The notes beneath the pieces are model-generated. The model worked only from the letters and a program-made list of their open reading frames with translations. It ran no database searches and was not told where the DNA came from. A DNA stretch of 64,000 bases from Peptoniphilus_A genitalis (GTDB lineage Bacteria; Bacillota; Clostridia; Tissierellales; Peptoniphilaceae), in the NCBI RefSeq assembly GCF_949769225.1, contig NZ_CATKPB010000006.1; one strand, written 5' to 3'. The translations under genes were made by a program, and so were the position numbers. Shown here in pieces: positions 42,844 to 51,773 of the stretch; position 1 is the first letter of the stretch, and the number at the start of each line of letters is the position of its first letter.

Positions 42844-42901
42844 GTCCTAACTTTTAAAGTCTTTGTAATTATAGTATAATTAAGAGAAGTTAGGAGAAGA
42901 G

Positions 42902-44254
42902 ATGAAGAGGCCTTTAAGTAATAAGATAGATGAAGTAAAAAATAAAATATCCTTTGGGATGCCAGGTCATAAGGGAAAAGAATTTTTTGACTTGGATATA
43001 AAAAGAGATTTAACAGAAATTTATGGAACAGACAACTTGCTCAATCCATCGGGAGCCATTGAAGACCTCCACGGGGAAATTAGCAAGGTCTTTGGCTCAA
43101 AGGAATCCTTTATTACTACCAATGGGTCAACAGGAGCCCTTCACATTGCAATGGCAATGGCAACTAGACCAGGGGACAAGGTTTTGATCCAAAGAAATAC
43201 CCACAAGTCTATTTACAATGGCCTTCTACTTAACGACTTAGACCCAATTTATTTAAATACAATTTATGACAAAGGCCGTGCCATGTATTTTGGCATAGAC
43301 TTAGATGAACTTAGGGAAAAAATAGAGGGAAATAATATTGCTGCCTGCGTCTTGGTTTCTCCAAACTATTTTGGTGGAATTTTGAGGCTAAAAGAAATAA
43401 TTGAAATTTTACATGAGAAAGATATTCCAGTAATTGTTGATGAGGCCCATGGTGCCCACCTTTATTTTTCAGACTTGAAAAAATATTCTGCCCTTGATGC
43501 AGGGGCAGACCTTGTAATAAATTCAACCCACAAGATGATTCCATCTCTTACTCAGGCTGCCCTTATCCACAGGGGGACAAATAGGTTTTCTCATGAAGAC
43601 CTCTTGAAGTATATAAATATTTATAACACAACTTCGCCATCCTACTTGGTCATGCTCTCAATTGAAGCAGGCCTCGACTATATGGATAGGGAAGGAAGAA
43701 GCGAATTAATAAAGAGATGTAAAGATATAGAAGGTCTTAAAGACACAATAAAGTATGACCTAGACCTAAGTCATGAGTCCATTGTTGCCAATGATCCCAT
43801 GAAGTTTTTATTTAGGATACCTGGCATGACTGGAGAAGAAGTGGTTGAGGACTTTATTATAAATAAGGACATAAGGCTTGAGATGGGTGACCTTTATTAT
43901 GCCCTTGGGATTATTTCTCCAATTAACACAAGTGGGGAGATAGAGAGCCTTAAAAAAGCAATTTTATCCTATGAAGATGGGGAGTATAAAAAAATTATCC
44001 CACAAGATTTTCCTATCCCAGAGAAGAAGCTCTTACCAAGAGAGGCCTTCTTAAGTGAGGGAGAAAGGATTTCTTATAAGGATGCAAGAGGCAGGATTTC
44101 CAAAGAAATTATTGGAGCCTACCCACCGGGAGTACCCTTGGTGTCTTTTGGGGAAGTAATAAGTGAAGAAATAATTAATAAAATAGATGAGTTTTTAGCA
44201 GAAGGAATAGAAGTCATTGGACTTTTAGAAGATGAGATTGAGGTAGTTAAATGA
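42902..44254 (+). CDS. Orn/Lys/Arg decarboxylase-family PLP enzyme
   Basis: 450 residues, resembling Bacillus YaaO. Fold type I PLP features: PGHKG near residue 22, TNGSTGALH near 79, PLP-binding DEAHGAHLYF near 179 and the Schiff-base lysine in STHKM near 213. Substrate (lysine, arginine or ornithine) not determinable. The -10 TATAAT at 42875-42880 is likely its promoter. Ends 4 bp into tmk; yaaO-tmk-darA order is the same as in Bacillus. Confidence 0.85.
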   Translation: MKRPLSNKIDEVKNKISFGMPGHKGKEFFDLDIKRDLTEIYGTDNLLNPSGAIEDLHGEISKVFGSKESFITTNGSTGALHIAMAMATRPGDKVLIQRNTHKSIYNGLLLNDLDPIYLNTIYDKGRAMYFGIDLDELREKIEGNNIAACVLVSPNYFGGILRLKEIIEILHEKDIPVIVDEAHGAHLYFSDLKKYSALDAGADLVINSTHKMIPSLTQAALIHRGTNRFSHEDLLKYINIYNTTSPSYLVMLSIEAGLDYMDREGRSELIKRCKDIEGLKDTIKYDLDLSHESIVANDPMKFLFRIPGMTGEEVVEDFIINKDIRLEMGDLYYALGIISPINTSGEIESLKKAILSYEDGEYKKIIPQDFPIPEKKLLPREAFLSEGERISYKDARGRISKEIIGAYPPGVPLVSFGEVISEEIINKIDEFLAEGIEVIGLLEDEIEVVK

Positions 44255-44859
44255 GCGCTTTTATAACTTTTGAAGGTCCAGACGGATCTGGTAAATCTAC
44301 AATTTGCAACCTAGTGTATGACGAATTAATAAAGAACAATATAAAAACTATAAAGACTAGGGAGCCAGGTGGAACTAGGATTTCAGAAAAAATTAGAGAC
44401 ATAATTCTGGATAAGGACTTAAAGGAAATGGACATGAGGACAGAAGCCCTACTTTATTCTGCTTCAAGAGCCCAACATACTTACGAAAAGATTATTCCTG
44501 CCCTAGAAGATGGAGTGACTGTCCTATGTGAAAGGTATGTCCTTTCATCCCTTGCCTATCAGGGTCATGCAAGAGGACAAAAGTTAGAAGACATTAGGGC
44601 AATAAATGACTTTGCAACTGGTGGCAAAAAGCCAGACATTGTATTTATATTTAGGACTAATAATTCTACTTTGACAAGGAAGGACCAAGCATGTTACGAC
44701 AGGTTAGAATGTGAGGGAGATGACTTCCACAAGAAGGTCAGGGACTACTATAACAATTTAGAAAAAGAAGAAAATTATTATTTTATAGATGTAAATCAGA
44801 CTATAGAAGAAGTCTTCGGCGACTGTATGAAGATTCTTAAAGAAAGGAAGATTTTGTGA
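44251..44859 (+). CDS. tmk: Thymidylate kinase
   Basis: Phosphorylates dTMP to dTDP. 202 residues; P-loop EGPDGSGKST near 7-16, DRX-equivalent EPGGTRISEKIRD near 35-47, CERYVLSSLAYQ near 89. Overlaps both neighbours by 4 bp. It serves dTMP made by ThyX (10.4 kb). Confidence 0.95.
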   Translation: MSAFITFEGPDGSGKSTICNLVYDELIKNNIKTIKTREPGGTRISEKIRDIILDKDLKEMDMRTEALLYSASRAQHTYEKIIPALEDGVTVLCERYVLSSLAYQGHARGQKLEDIRAINDFATGGKKPDIVFIFRTNNSTLTRKDQACYDRLECEGDDFHKKVRDYYNNLEKEENYYFIDVNQTIEEVFGDCMKILKERKIL

Positions 44860-45182
44860 AACTTGTAATCGCAATTGTCCAAGATGAGGACAGCGAAAAT
44901 CTAATAAGAAGTCTCAATGAAAATAATTTTAAGGTTACTAAGATTAGTTCCACTGGTGGATTTCTAAAGGCTGGAAATGTCACTATCCTTTCAGGTATAG
45001 AAGATGAAGAGCTTGACAAGTTTATGGTAATCCTAGAAGAGAACTCCAAGACAAGAGAAGTTAAGAGGACTATCCAACCAGTAAATATTCCTGGTCAAGC
45101 TATGATCCCAGTGCCAATCACAGTTAAGGTTGGGGGAGCGACAATTTTTGTAACTGATGTAGTGGATTTCAAAAGGTTTTAG
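44856..45182 (+). CDS. darA: Cyclic di-AMP receptor DarA, copy 1
   Basis: 108 residues, PII-like DarA (YaaQ/PstA) family: MKLVIAIVQDED, KISSTGGFLKAGNVTIL near 29-45, and an extended loop with VNIPGQAMIPVPITVKVGGATIFVTDV at the end. The conserved STGGFLK/GN and GGATIF segments form the c-di-AMP pocket in the family. Full-size member, with the long B-loop intact. Between tmk and a second copy. Confidence 0.92.
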   Translation: MKLVIAIVQDEDSENLIRSLNENNFKVTKISSTGGFLKAGNVTILSGIEDEELDKFMVILEENSKTREVKRTIQPVNIPGQAMIPVPITVKVGGATIFVTDVVDFKRF

Positions 45183-45190
45183 GTGATAAT

Positions 45191-45475
45191 ATGAAAATGA
45201 TGATTGCAATAGTGCAAGAAAAATACACTGATGCACTTATAGATAGATTTTTAGATGAAGATATTTATGTAACTAGACTTTCTTCAACTGGTGGATTTTT
45301 TAAAGCTGGTAACACAACTCTTCTTTTAGGATGTAAAGAAAGTGAAATTGACCAGATTTATGAAATCTTTAAAGAAGAAACAGAAGCCGAAGATGTTCAC
45401 ATGGAAGAAGGGGACTTCAAGGTTTCTGGAGCTACAATTTTTGTAGTTGATTTGGAAGACTCAAAGAGAATTTAA
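45191..45475 (+). CDS. DarA paralogue, copy 2 with shortened loop
   Basis: 94 residues. Clearly the same family (MIAIVQEKYTD, RLSSTGGFFKAGNTTLLLG, KVSGATIFVVDLEDSKRI) but the segment equal to the long loop of copy 1 (IQPVNIPGQAMIPVPI) is deleted. Key glycines of the pocket remain. AGGTGAT precedes the ATG; the stop overlaps holB by one base. May bind a different ligand or form mixed trimers with copy 1; both are conjecture. Confidence 0.88.
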   Translation: MKMMIAIVQEKYTDALIDRFLDEDIYVTRLSSTGGFFKAGNTTLLLGCKESEIDQIYEIFKEETEAEDVHMEEGDFKVSGATIFVVDLEDSKRI

Positions 45476-46413
45476 TGTTTTTAGAAAATAAGTCCGTAAT
45501 AAATAGCCTAGAGGGAGACCTCATCAACAAATCCTATAGTCACGCCTATCTTTTCTCTGGCAGCAAGGGCATAGGTAAATTTTCCCACGCCAAAAATTTT
45601 GCCAGGTCCATCCTAAAGGAGACACCTGAAGGAATAAGATTTTTTAGTGGGATTGATGACTTTGAAGATGCAGACCTCTTTGTGGTGCAAAAAAAGGACA
45701 CAATAAAGAAACAAGATATAGAAGAGATAATCGAAAATTCATTTTCAAAACCCTTTTCTGGAAGCCATAAAATTGTCATTATTGATGACTTCGACAGGGT
45801 TACGGCCGAGGGACAGAATGCCCTCTTAAAGACTTTGGAAGAGCCCATGGACTACTTAATTTTAATTTTAATTTCAAGCAACATGAGAAATATTCTTCCA
45901 ACAATTATTTCAAGGTGCAGGATTTTAAAATTTCAAGATTTGACACAAGATAGGCTTGAGGAATTTTTACTTTCGAGGAAGATTTCTCCCAGAAACGCCA
46001 AACTTTTCTCCAGGCTTTCCAATGGAGATGTGAGTCTAGCCATAAAATATTCTGAAGATCCTGAACTCCTATCAAAGAGAGAAGATATAATTAATATGAC
46101 TGATAGGATTATTAGGAAGACAGAATTTATTTTTGATGAAATGAAGTTTTTTAAAGACAAGAAGGATGACTTCAAGGATATTTTAAATTTCATGATAATT
46201 TGGTATCTTGACTTAGTTTATATGAAAAGTGGCAGAGAGGATTTTGTTGTGAACATAGATAAGTTAGACCTCTTGAAGCTACAAGACCTTTCCATTGATA
46301 GGGCAATTCATTCTTATGATGCACTTATAAATGCCCTGGGACGTAAGGAAAAAAATGTGAATTTCGATTTAAATATAGAAAAGCTTTTAATAGATTTAGG
46401 GGGAGTTAGATGA
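45475..46413 (+). CDS. holB: DNA polymerase III subunit delta'
   Basis: Clamp-loader delta' subunit, 312 residues. Degenerate P-loop FSGSKGIGKFSHAKNFA near 27-43, KHIDD-like IVIIDDFDRVTAEGQNALLKTLEEP near 97-121, sensor region LISSNMRNILPTIISRCRIL near 127-146. The zinc-binding four-Cys motif found in most homologues after the P-loop is absent (KETPEGIRFFSG in its place). Starts by overlapping the DarA paralogue by one base. Confidence 0.92.
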   Translation: MFLENKSVINSLEGDLINKSYSHAYLFSGSKGIGKFSHAKNFARSILKETPEGIRFFSGIDDFEDADLFVVQKKDTIKKQDIEEIIENSFSKPFSGSHKIVIIDDFDRVTAEGQNALLKTLEEPMDYLILILISSNMRNILPTIISRCRILKFQDLTQDRLEEFLLSRKISPRNAKLFSRLSNGDVSLAIKYSEDPELLSKREDIINMTDRIIRKTEFIFDEMKFFKDKKDDFKDILNFMIIWYLDLVYMKSGREDFVVNIDKLDLLKLQDLSIDRAIHSYDALINALGRKEKNVNFDLNIEKLLIDLGGVR

Positions 46414-47303
46414 TAGAAATAGCTGGAGTAAGGTTCAAGAGAACTGGAAAAATCTATTACTTCGATCCCATTGATATAGATTTAAAAATTGGAGATTATG
46501 TAATTGTTGAAACTGTGAGGGGCCTTGAGTTTGGAGCAGTTGAACTTATAAAAGAAGTAGAAGAGGAAAGCATTAAGGGAGAGCTTAAACCTGTGCTTCG
46601 TCTTGCAAGTGAAGAAGATAAAAATATCAATGTGGAAAATAGAAATAAGGCCAAGGAAGCAATAATAATCTGCGATCAAAAGGTGGAAGAACATGGACTT
46701 GACATGAAGTTAATATCCTGTGAATATACCTTCGACAGGTCCAAATTATTATTTTATTTCACAGCTGATGGAAGGGTTGACTTTAGGGACCTTGTTAGAG
46801 ACCTTGCGGCAATCTTTAAGACAAGAATAGAACTTAGACAAATTGGAGTTCGTGATGAGGCTAAATTTGTTGGCGGTCTTGGATGTTGTGGCAGACCAAC
46901 TTGCTGTTCAACTTTCTTAAGTGAGTTCTCGCCAGTTTCAATTAAGATGGCAAAGGACCAAAATTTAAGTCTTAACCCAACAAAAATTTCTGGAATTTGC
47001 GGCAGGCTTATGTGTTGCCTAAAATATGAACAAGATGGCTACGAATGTATTAACAAGAGGATGCCAAGACTTGGAGAAATTGTCAAGACAGAAAGAGGAA
47101 AGGGTACAGTTGTCTCAACTTATACAATACAAGAGCTTGTAAAGGTTATGTTTGAAGTTGATGATGAAAAAGAAACTGTCTATATGGAACTTTCTGAAGT
47201 CAAGAGGACTCGTGAGTTTAACAGGTCCTTTATAGATGGATCAAGATCACTTAATGTTGAAGAGTACGACGAAAGAGAATTAGTAGAATTAGAGAGGGAT
47301 TAG
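46410..47303 (+). CDS. ricT: RicT/YaaT (PSP1-domain) protein
   Basis: 297 residues. Binds Fe-S clusters with partners in Bacillus, where it helps RNase Y mature mRNA. PSP1 domain with conserved cysteine patches GLGCCGRPTCCSTFLSEFSP near 153-172 and GICGRLMCCLKYE near 195-207. Overlaps holB by 4 bp; conserved neighbour order. Only RicT, not RicA/RicF, is seen here. Confidence 0.92.
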   Translation: MIEIAGVRFKRTGKIYYFDPIDIDLKIGDYVIVETVRGLEFGAVELIKEVEEESIKGELKPVLRLASEEDKNINVENRNKAKEAIIICDQKVEEHGLDMKLISCEYTFDRSKLLFYFTADGRVDFRDLVRDLAAIFKTRIELRQIGVRDEAKFVGGLGCCGRPTCCSTFLSEFSPVSIKMAKDQNLSLNPTKISGICGRLMCCLKYEQDGYECINKRMPRLGEIVKTERGKGTVVSTYTIQELVKVMFEVDDEKETVYMELSEVKRTREFNRSFIDGSRSLNVEEYDERELVELERD

Positions 47304-47308
47304 GGATA

Positions 47309-47324
47309 GGATAAGGTCTTATCC
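47309..47324 (+). repeat. Short tight palindrome between ricT and the hydrolase gene
   Basis: GGATAAGGTCTTATCC, a 7-bp stem with two central bases, then CCTTTG. It sits where the next gene's ribosome binding site should be, and could pair with or hide translation signals. Short T run only, so a weak terminator at best. Confidence 0.45.
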
Positions 47325-47332
47325 CCTTTGTT

Positions 47333-49435
47333 ATGAAAATAAATAATTTTTTAGTTAAAATTTCCAATAAAATAAATAGTTTTTTTAAGAGACATTTTGG
47401 CAGGGCCAATGGCTTTGCCCTTATAATGGTGGCAATAATATCTTTGTTTTCTGCCACCTTTTTTTATTACTATATATCCGATTTTAATATTCCAAAGAGC
47501 TTGGCCTTCTTAGGTCTTTCAGCCCTATTTTATCTTGCCTATTTCATTCTTTGGCAACTTTTAAAAATTGGATTCTTACTTATAAAGAGAGTGAGGGCAA
47601 AGAACCTTGCCATCTACTCCATACTACTTTGGGGCTTGAAGTATTTTTATGACCAGTGCCTCTACTATGTGGACATGGATTATTTTAAAATAATTTTTAT
47701 TGCCACAGCTTTTATAGTTCTTGTAACTTTTTCAAAGTCCTTAATTTCTTTTACAAGGAACAAGAAAAAGTTGGCACTTTTATTTTTACTTCCAAGTGGA
47801 ATAATTTTGGCCGCTGCAATTTATTTTATGGTCTTCCCAGGTTTTAATTCTGGAGAAATTTATAAATTTGATGGTGAAAAAAATAAAATTGCTGGAAGAA
47901 GTGAAAAGTATAAGGTTGAAGTAATTGACTATGAAGCTACTCCAGTAGACTTAAGGGACTTTGTATCCTATTCTGGTAGTACAAAAAAAGTCAGGGACAA
48001 GTTCTTTGGCAAGGGGCTTAACAAGACAGAAGTCAAGGGAAGGATCTACGCACCTAAAGACTTAGAAAAGGCTCCAGTTTTATTTGTGGTCCATGGCAAC
48101 CACAGGTTCACAACAAAAAACTATCTTGGCTATGACTATCTTGGTCATTATCTTGCCAAGAGGGGGATAGCCATGGTCTCTGTTGACATGAATATGTTAA
48201 ATGGATTTATGAATTTTGGACTTGGCAATGAAAATGATGCAAGAGCAGTCCTCTTACTTGAGAATATGGAAAATATTTTTAAGAGGAATAGGACTAAGGA
48301 CAGCGTCCTTTACAATAGGTTTGACAAGGATAATATTGCCCTCATGGGTCACTCAAGAGGTGGCGAGGCAGCAGCCATTGCCTACAACTTTAACGAACTT
48401 AAACTCCACCCAGACAATGGCAAACTAACTCACAAGTATGACTTTAACATCAAGGGTATAATTACTGTTGCCCCAACCTACAACCAGTACCAACCAGGTG
48501 GTAAGAATTTAATTTTAAGAGATGTAAATTATTTGACCATTGGGGGAACAAATGATGCCGACGTAGATGGCTTCGAAGGCATGCTCCTCTATGACAATGT
48601 AATTTTTTCTGGCGAAAAGGACAATTTCAAGGCTGGAGTTTATGTTGGCTATGCCAACCATGGCAACTTCAACAAACTTTGGGGAGACTTTGACTCTGAC
48701 CCAGGCGAAGGATTTTTCTTAAATAGGAAGGAGCTAATAGATGGCAGGAAGCAAAGAGAAATTCTTTCAGCTTACACCCTTAACTTCTTGGAAAATGTCT
48801 TTGGCAGAACCTACAACAGAGAAATCTTTAAGGAAGGACCTTATAATTATGGAGACCTTCCAGAGACAAACTACTACACAAGATACATGGATTCCAATTT
48901 CATAAAGCTTGCAGACTTTGAAGAGGACTACGACATCACTACAACATCAATTCCTGGTGGAATCGTAAACTTTTCTAACTTGGCAAAAATTTATGAAGAC
49001 AGCCACGAATATGGAGAAAAAAATTCAAAGACTACAGGAGTTTTTATTGATGCAAATGAAAATTCAAATTATTCTTTGAGGTTCACAGAAAAAATTCCTA
49101 GTGGTAGATTTTTACAATTTGATATAGAGAATTTAAACTTCGAAGAAATTGAAGGAGATATAGATTTAGAGATCCAAGACACTTGGGGCAATGCTGCCAC
49201 CCTAAGCCTTAGTGATTATAAAAAGCTTATACCAATGACAAAATCCTTCCTTTATAAAATTGATTATCTTGAAGATGATTACTACAAGAGGTTTGGACCT
49301 CAAACCCTTATAATTCCATTAGAGGACTTTAAAAATCAAAATAATAATTTGAATTTAGATGAGATAAACAAGATCGAATTTAAATTCAAGAATAATTTAA
49401 AAATTTCTATAGACAACTTAGGAATTTTAAAATAA
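47333..49435 (+). CDS. Membrane-anchored alpha/beta hydrolase
   Basis: 700 residues. Five or so membrane segments within the first 180, then a large outer or inner domain with alpha/beta hydrolase traits: VLFVVHGNH (oxyanion strand, near 243), nucleophile elbow MGHSRGGEAAA near 341 (Ser in GHSRG), and a later His candidate in NHGNFNKLWG. The last 180 residues look like a beta-rich accessory domain. Substrate unknown. The ATG at 47333 has no evident ribosome binding site. Start is otherwise consistent, since no later Met precedes the first membrane segment. Confidence 0.75.
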   Translation: MKINNFLVKISNKINSFFKRHFGRANGFALIMVAIISLFSATFFYYYISDFNIPKSLAFLGLSALFYLAYFILWQLLKIGFLLIKRVRAKNLAIYSILLWGLKYFYDQCLYYVDMDYFKIIFIATAFIVLVTFSKSLISFTRNKKKLALLFLLPSGIILAAAIYFMVFPGFNSGEIYKFDGEKNKIAGRSEKYKVEVIDYEATPVDLRDFVSYSGSTKKVRDKFFGKGLNKTEVKGRIYAPKDLEKAPVLFVVHGNHRFTTKNYLGYDYLGHYLAKRGIAMVSVDMNMLNGFMNFGLGNENDARAVLLLENMENIFKRNRTKDSVLYNRFDKDNIALMGHSRGGEAAAIAYNFNELKLHPDNGKLTHKYDFNIKGIITVAPTYNQYQPGGKNLILRDVNYLTIGGTNDADVDGFEGMLLYDNVIFSGEKDNFKAGVYVGYANHGNFNKLWGDFDSDPGEGFFLNRKELIDGRKQREILSAYTLNFLENVFGRTYNREIFKEGPYNYGDLPETNYYTRYMDSNFIKLADFEEDYDITTTSIPGGIVNFSNLAKIYEDSHEYGEKNSKTTGVFIDANENSNYSLRFTEKIPSGRFLQFDIENLNFEEIEGDIDLEIQDTWGNAATLSLSDYKKLIPMTKSFLYKIDYLEDDYYKRFGPQTLIIPLEDFKNQNNNLNLDEINKIEFKFKNNLKISIDNLGILK

Positions 49436-49521
49436 ATTGTTTAGTAATATATTTGAGGGGTAAAAAAAATTTAGAAGCAATAAGCTTATAAAGAAAATAA
49501 AAAACTGGGAGGTTTTTAATT

Positions 49522-50004
49522 ATGGAAAGTAAACTAATAAAAGGACTTATTGACCAATACAATTTTGAAGTAGAATCAGGATATATTTATTATTCTATGG
49601 CAAACTATGTTAAAGATAAGGGCATGGACGGTTTCGCTCACTTCTTTGACAAACAAGCTGAAGAAGAATTTGAACACGCTGAAAAATTAAGACAATTCTT
49701 ATTTGAAATAGATGTAAGACCTGATCTTGAAGGTATTAAAAAACCAGAAACTGAATTTGGTACATTTACAGAAACATTCAAGACTGCATTAGAACACGAA
49801 AAAGAAGTTACAAAGAGAATTAACAATCTTTACGATCTTTCAGTAAAGGAAAATGACCACAGAGTTACTTCACTTCTACAATGGTATGTTGACGAACAAG
49901 TTGAAGAAGAAGATCACTTCAGAGGACTTATCGAAAGACTTGAAAGAATTAACGAAAGCTGGTCTGGACTTTATATCTTCGACGCAGAACTTGGAAGAAG
50001 ATAA
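49522..50004 (+). CDS. ftnA: Ferritin-like iron storage protein
   Basis: 160 residues, bacterial non-haem ferritin. Helix ligands: Glu in VESGYIYYSMA near 18, EEEFEHA near 51-57 (ExxH), and later EQVEEEDHF near 129-137. GGGAGG precedes the ATG. Stores Fe as ferric oxide in a 24-mer; matches the strong iron-uptake capacity of the window. Confidence 0.93.
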   Translation: MESKLIKGLIDQYNFEVESGYIYYSMANYVKDKGMDGFAHFFDKQAEEEFEHAEKLRQFLFEIDVRPDLEGIKKPETEFGTFTETFKTALEHEKEVTKRINNLYDLSVKENDHRVTSLLQWYVDEQVEEEDHFRGLIERLERINESWSGLYIFDAELGRR

Positions 50005-50022
50005 TTTAAAATTTATTTTAAG

Positions 50023-50048
50023 AGATACCCTTAGGGGTATCTTTTTTT
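50023..50048 (+). terminator. Terminator of ferritin gene
   Basis: AGATACCC-TTAG-GGGTATCT followed by T7. Confidence 0.92.
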
Positions 50049-50073
50049 ATATAAAATTTTAAAAGTTCTAGAC

Positions 50074-50104
50074 TTGACCGCAAGGGACAGGCTTATCCTA
50101 TACT
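50074..50104 (+). promoter_or_regulatory. MerR-type promoter with 19-bp spacer
   Basis: TTGACC (50074-50079) and TATACT (50099-50104) are separated by 19 bp, the long spacing used by MerR activators; the spacer contains an AAG-N7-CTT half-dyad. The usual start point would fall near 50111, only 6 bp before the merR ATG and past the GGAGG, so it may not serve merR itself. Confidence 0.45.
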
Positions 50105-50116
50105 TGGAGGTGGACT

Positions 50117-50968
50117 ATGAAAAGAAGCGAAGTAGAAAAAATTACTGGTTTAACTAGGAAGGCAATTTTATATTACGAGGACAAGGGACTCATAAGACCC
50201 CACAAGGAAGAAAATAATTACAGGTCTTACTCTCAGAAAGATGTGGATAGGCTTCTTCAAATTTCTATTTACAGGAAACTGGGGTTAAACATTTCTGAAA
50301 TAAAAAATATTTTATCAACTAAGGAAAAAGAACTTGCTAGTATTTTAAGAGACCGCCAATATAGACTTGAACTCGAAGAGGGCAAGAAGAACTTATTGGA
50401 GAAACTAATTAAGTCCCAAGACTTTGAAGAAATTGCTAAAGACCTTGAGGCTTTGGAAAAGGAAGAGACTATCTATGAAAGGCTGGCAAGAATTTTTCCT
50501 GGCTACTTTGGTCATATCTTCTTCATGTCTTATAAGCCCTTTTTGGGAGAAAAACTAGCTGAAGATCAAGAGCCTGTCTTTCACGAACTCATAAAAATTT
50601 TGGACTCTCTTCCAGAAATTGATTTTACAGAAGAAGAGAAGGCCTACATTGAAAAACTAACTAGTGACTTTGACTTAGAAACTTTAGAATCCCTTAACCA
50701 GGAAAAAATCCAAGCTGTATATAATTATGAAGACTGGATGGAAGACAACAAAGACAAGGTTAGATCCTATGAAGAATTTAAAGAAAGTCAGGACTATAAG
50801 TCTAGTCAGGTGAAAAAAATTTCCGACAAGCTCCGAGCTTACATGGTAAAAAATAATTATTATGACTTGGTCATCCCTTTAATAAGGAAGATTTCACCTG
50901 CCTATGATGATTATTATAAAAAGCTTTTGGAGGCTAACGAAAAATTTTTAAGGGAGCGAAATAAATAA
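50117..50968 (+). CDS. MerR-family transcriptional regulator
   Basis: 283 residues. N-terminal MerR winged helix (VEKITGLTRKAILYYEDKGLIRPHKEENNYRSYSQKD), coiled-coil dimer helix to about 105, and a 170-residue effector part of unknown ligand, rich in charged residues. No Cys ligand pattern for metals, so it is more likely a drug or stress sensor. GGAGGTGG site; no linked target gene in view except bioY, which has its own operator. Confidence 0.85.
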   Translation: MKRSEVEKITGLTRKAILYYEDKGLIRPHKEENNYRSYSQKDVDRLLQISIYRKLGLNISEIKNILSTKEKELASILRDRQYRLELEEGKKNLLEKLIKSQDFEEIAKDLEALEKEETIYERLARIFPGYFGHIFFMSYKPFLGEKLAEDQEPVFHELIKILDSLPEIDFTEEEKAYIEKLTSDFDLETLESLNQEKIQAVYNYEDWMEDNKDKVRSYEEFKESQDYKSSQVKKISDKLRAYMVKNNYYDLVIPLIRKISPAYDDYYKKLLEANEKFLRERNK

Positions 50969-50990
50969 ATTTATTAATTAAGAATTTGAA

Positions 50991-51025
50991 ATCCTGTTTC
51001 ATAAAAATGAAATGGGATTTTTTTA
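50991..51025 (+). terminator. Terminator of merR gene
   Basis: A 12-bp arm ATCCTGTTTCAT pairs with ATGAAATGGGAT (two imperfect pairs), followed by T8. Confidence 0.85.
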
Positions 51026-51114
51026 TAAAAATTTAAATTATCGGCAAATAAGATTTTTAGATTTTGACTTGAATTCTAGGGCAAAGGAGGAAAAAATAAA
51101 GATATAGAAATAAG

Positions 51115-51142
51115 GTCAACTATAAAAAATATATAGTTGACA
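51115..51142 (+). promoter_or_regulatory. BirA box overlapping the bioYDA promoter -35
   Basis: GTCAAC (51115-51120) and GTTGAC (51136-51141) are separated by exactly 15 bp; the flanks continue the symmetry in TATA/TATA. The 6-15-6 spacing is that of Firmicute BirA operators (GTTAAC-N15-GTTAAC). TTGACA (51137-51142) is a perfect -35 within the right half, so BirA binding would block RNA polymerase. The -10 is weak. Confidence 0.65.
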
Positions 51143-51208
51143 AATAAAAAGTAAAATGTTAACTTATTTAAAGTAATTTATTTACTAATAAAATTTTTGG
51201 AGGTTAAT

Positions 51209-51763
51209 GTGAAAAATTTAAAAGCGAGAGACCTAGTTATGTGTTCGCTTTTTGTTGCCCTTATTGTTGTGGGAACTTTTATTAGGGTGCCCATTCCAGT
51301 CTTACCCTTTACCCTGCAACTTTTATTTACCATGTTGGCAGGGCTTTTGTTGGGACCAGAGCTCGGTGCAACAGCAGTTGTTGTTTACATAATTTTGGGT
51401 CTTATGGGTCTACCAGTCTTTACTGAAGGCGGTGGTCTTGCCTATATATTTAAGCCATCCTTTGGTTACATAATAGGCTTTGCCGTTGGCGCTTATGTCA
51501 CAGGAAAGATTGCAAACAAGGATAAGAGACCTGACATGAAGAGACTTCTTAAGGCAAATTTTGCTGGTCTTGCCATAGTTTATATTTTGGGCATGGTTTA
51601 CTATTACTTTATTAGCAATTTTTATTTGGGATCACCTATTGGAGTTAAGGCAATTATAATTTATTGCTTCTTACTTGCAGTGCCAGGAGATATTGTTCTA
51701 TGTTTCTTGGGTGCCTTCCTTGGCAAGAGACTAATTCCAATTATTAACAAGTCCTATAATTAA
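51209..51763 (+). CDS. bioY: Biotin transporter BioY (ECF S component)
   Basis: 184 residues, six membrane segments: VMCSLFVALIVVGTFIRVPIPVLPFTLQ, and G-L-P-V-F near 70-75 are diagnostic for BioY. GTG at 51209 behind GGAGG is chosen over an in-frame TTG at 51197 that overlaps that site. Energised by a shared ECF module encoded elsewhere. First of the bioY-bioD-bioA unit. Confidence 0.93.
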   Translation: MKNLKARDLVMCSLFVALIVVGTFIRVPIPVLPFTLQLLFTMLAGLLLGPELGATAVVVYIILGLMGLPVFTEGGGLAYIFKPSFGYIIGFAVGAYVTGKIANKDKRPDMKRLLKANFAGLAIVYILGMVYYYFISNFYLGSPIGVKAIIIYCFLLAVPGDIVLCFLGAFLGKRLIPIINKSYN

Positions 51764-51773
51764 AGGAGAAGAA

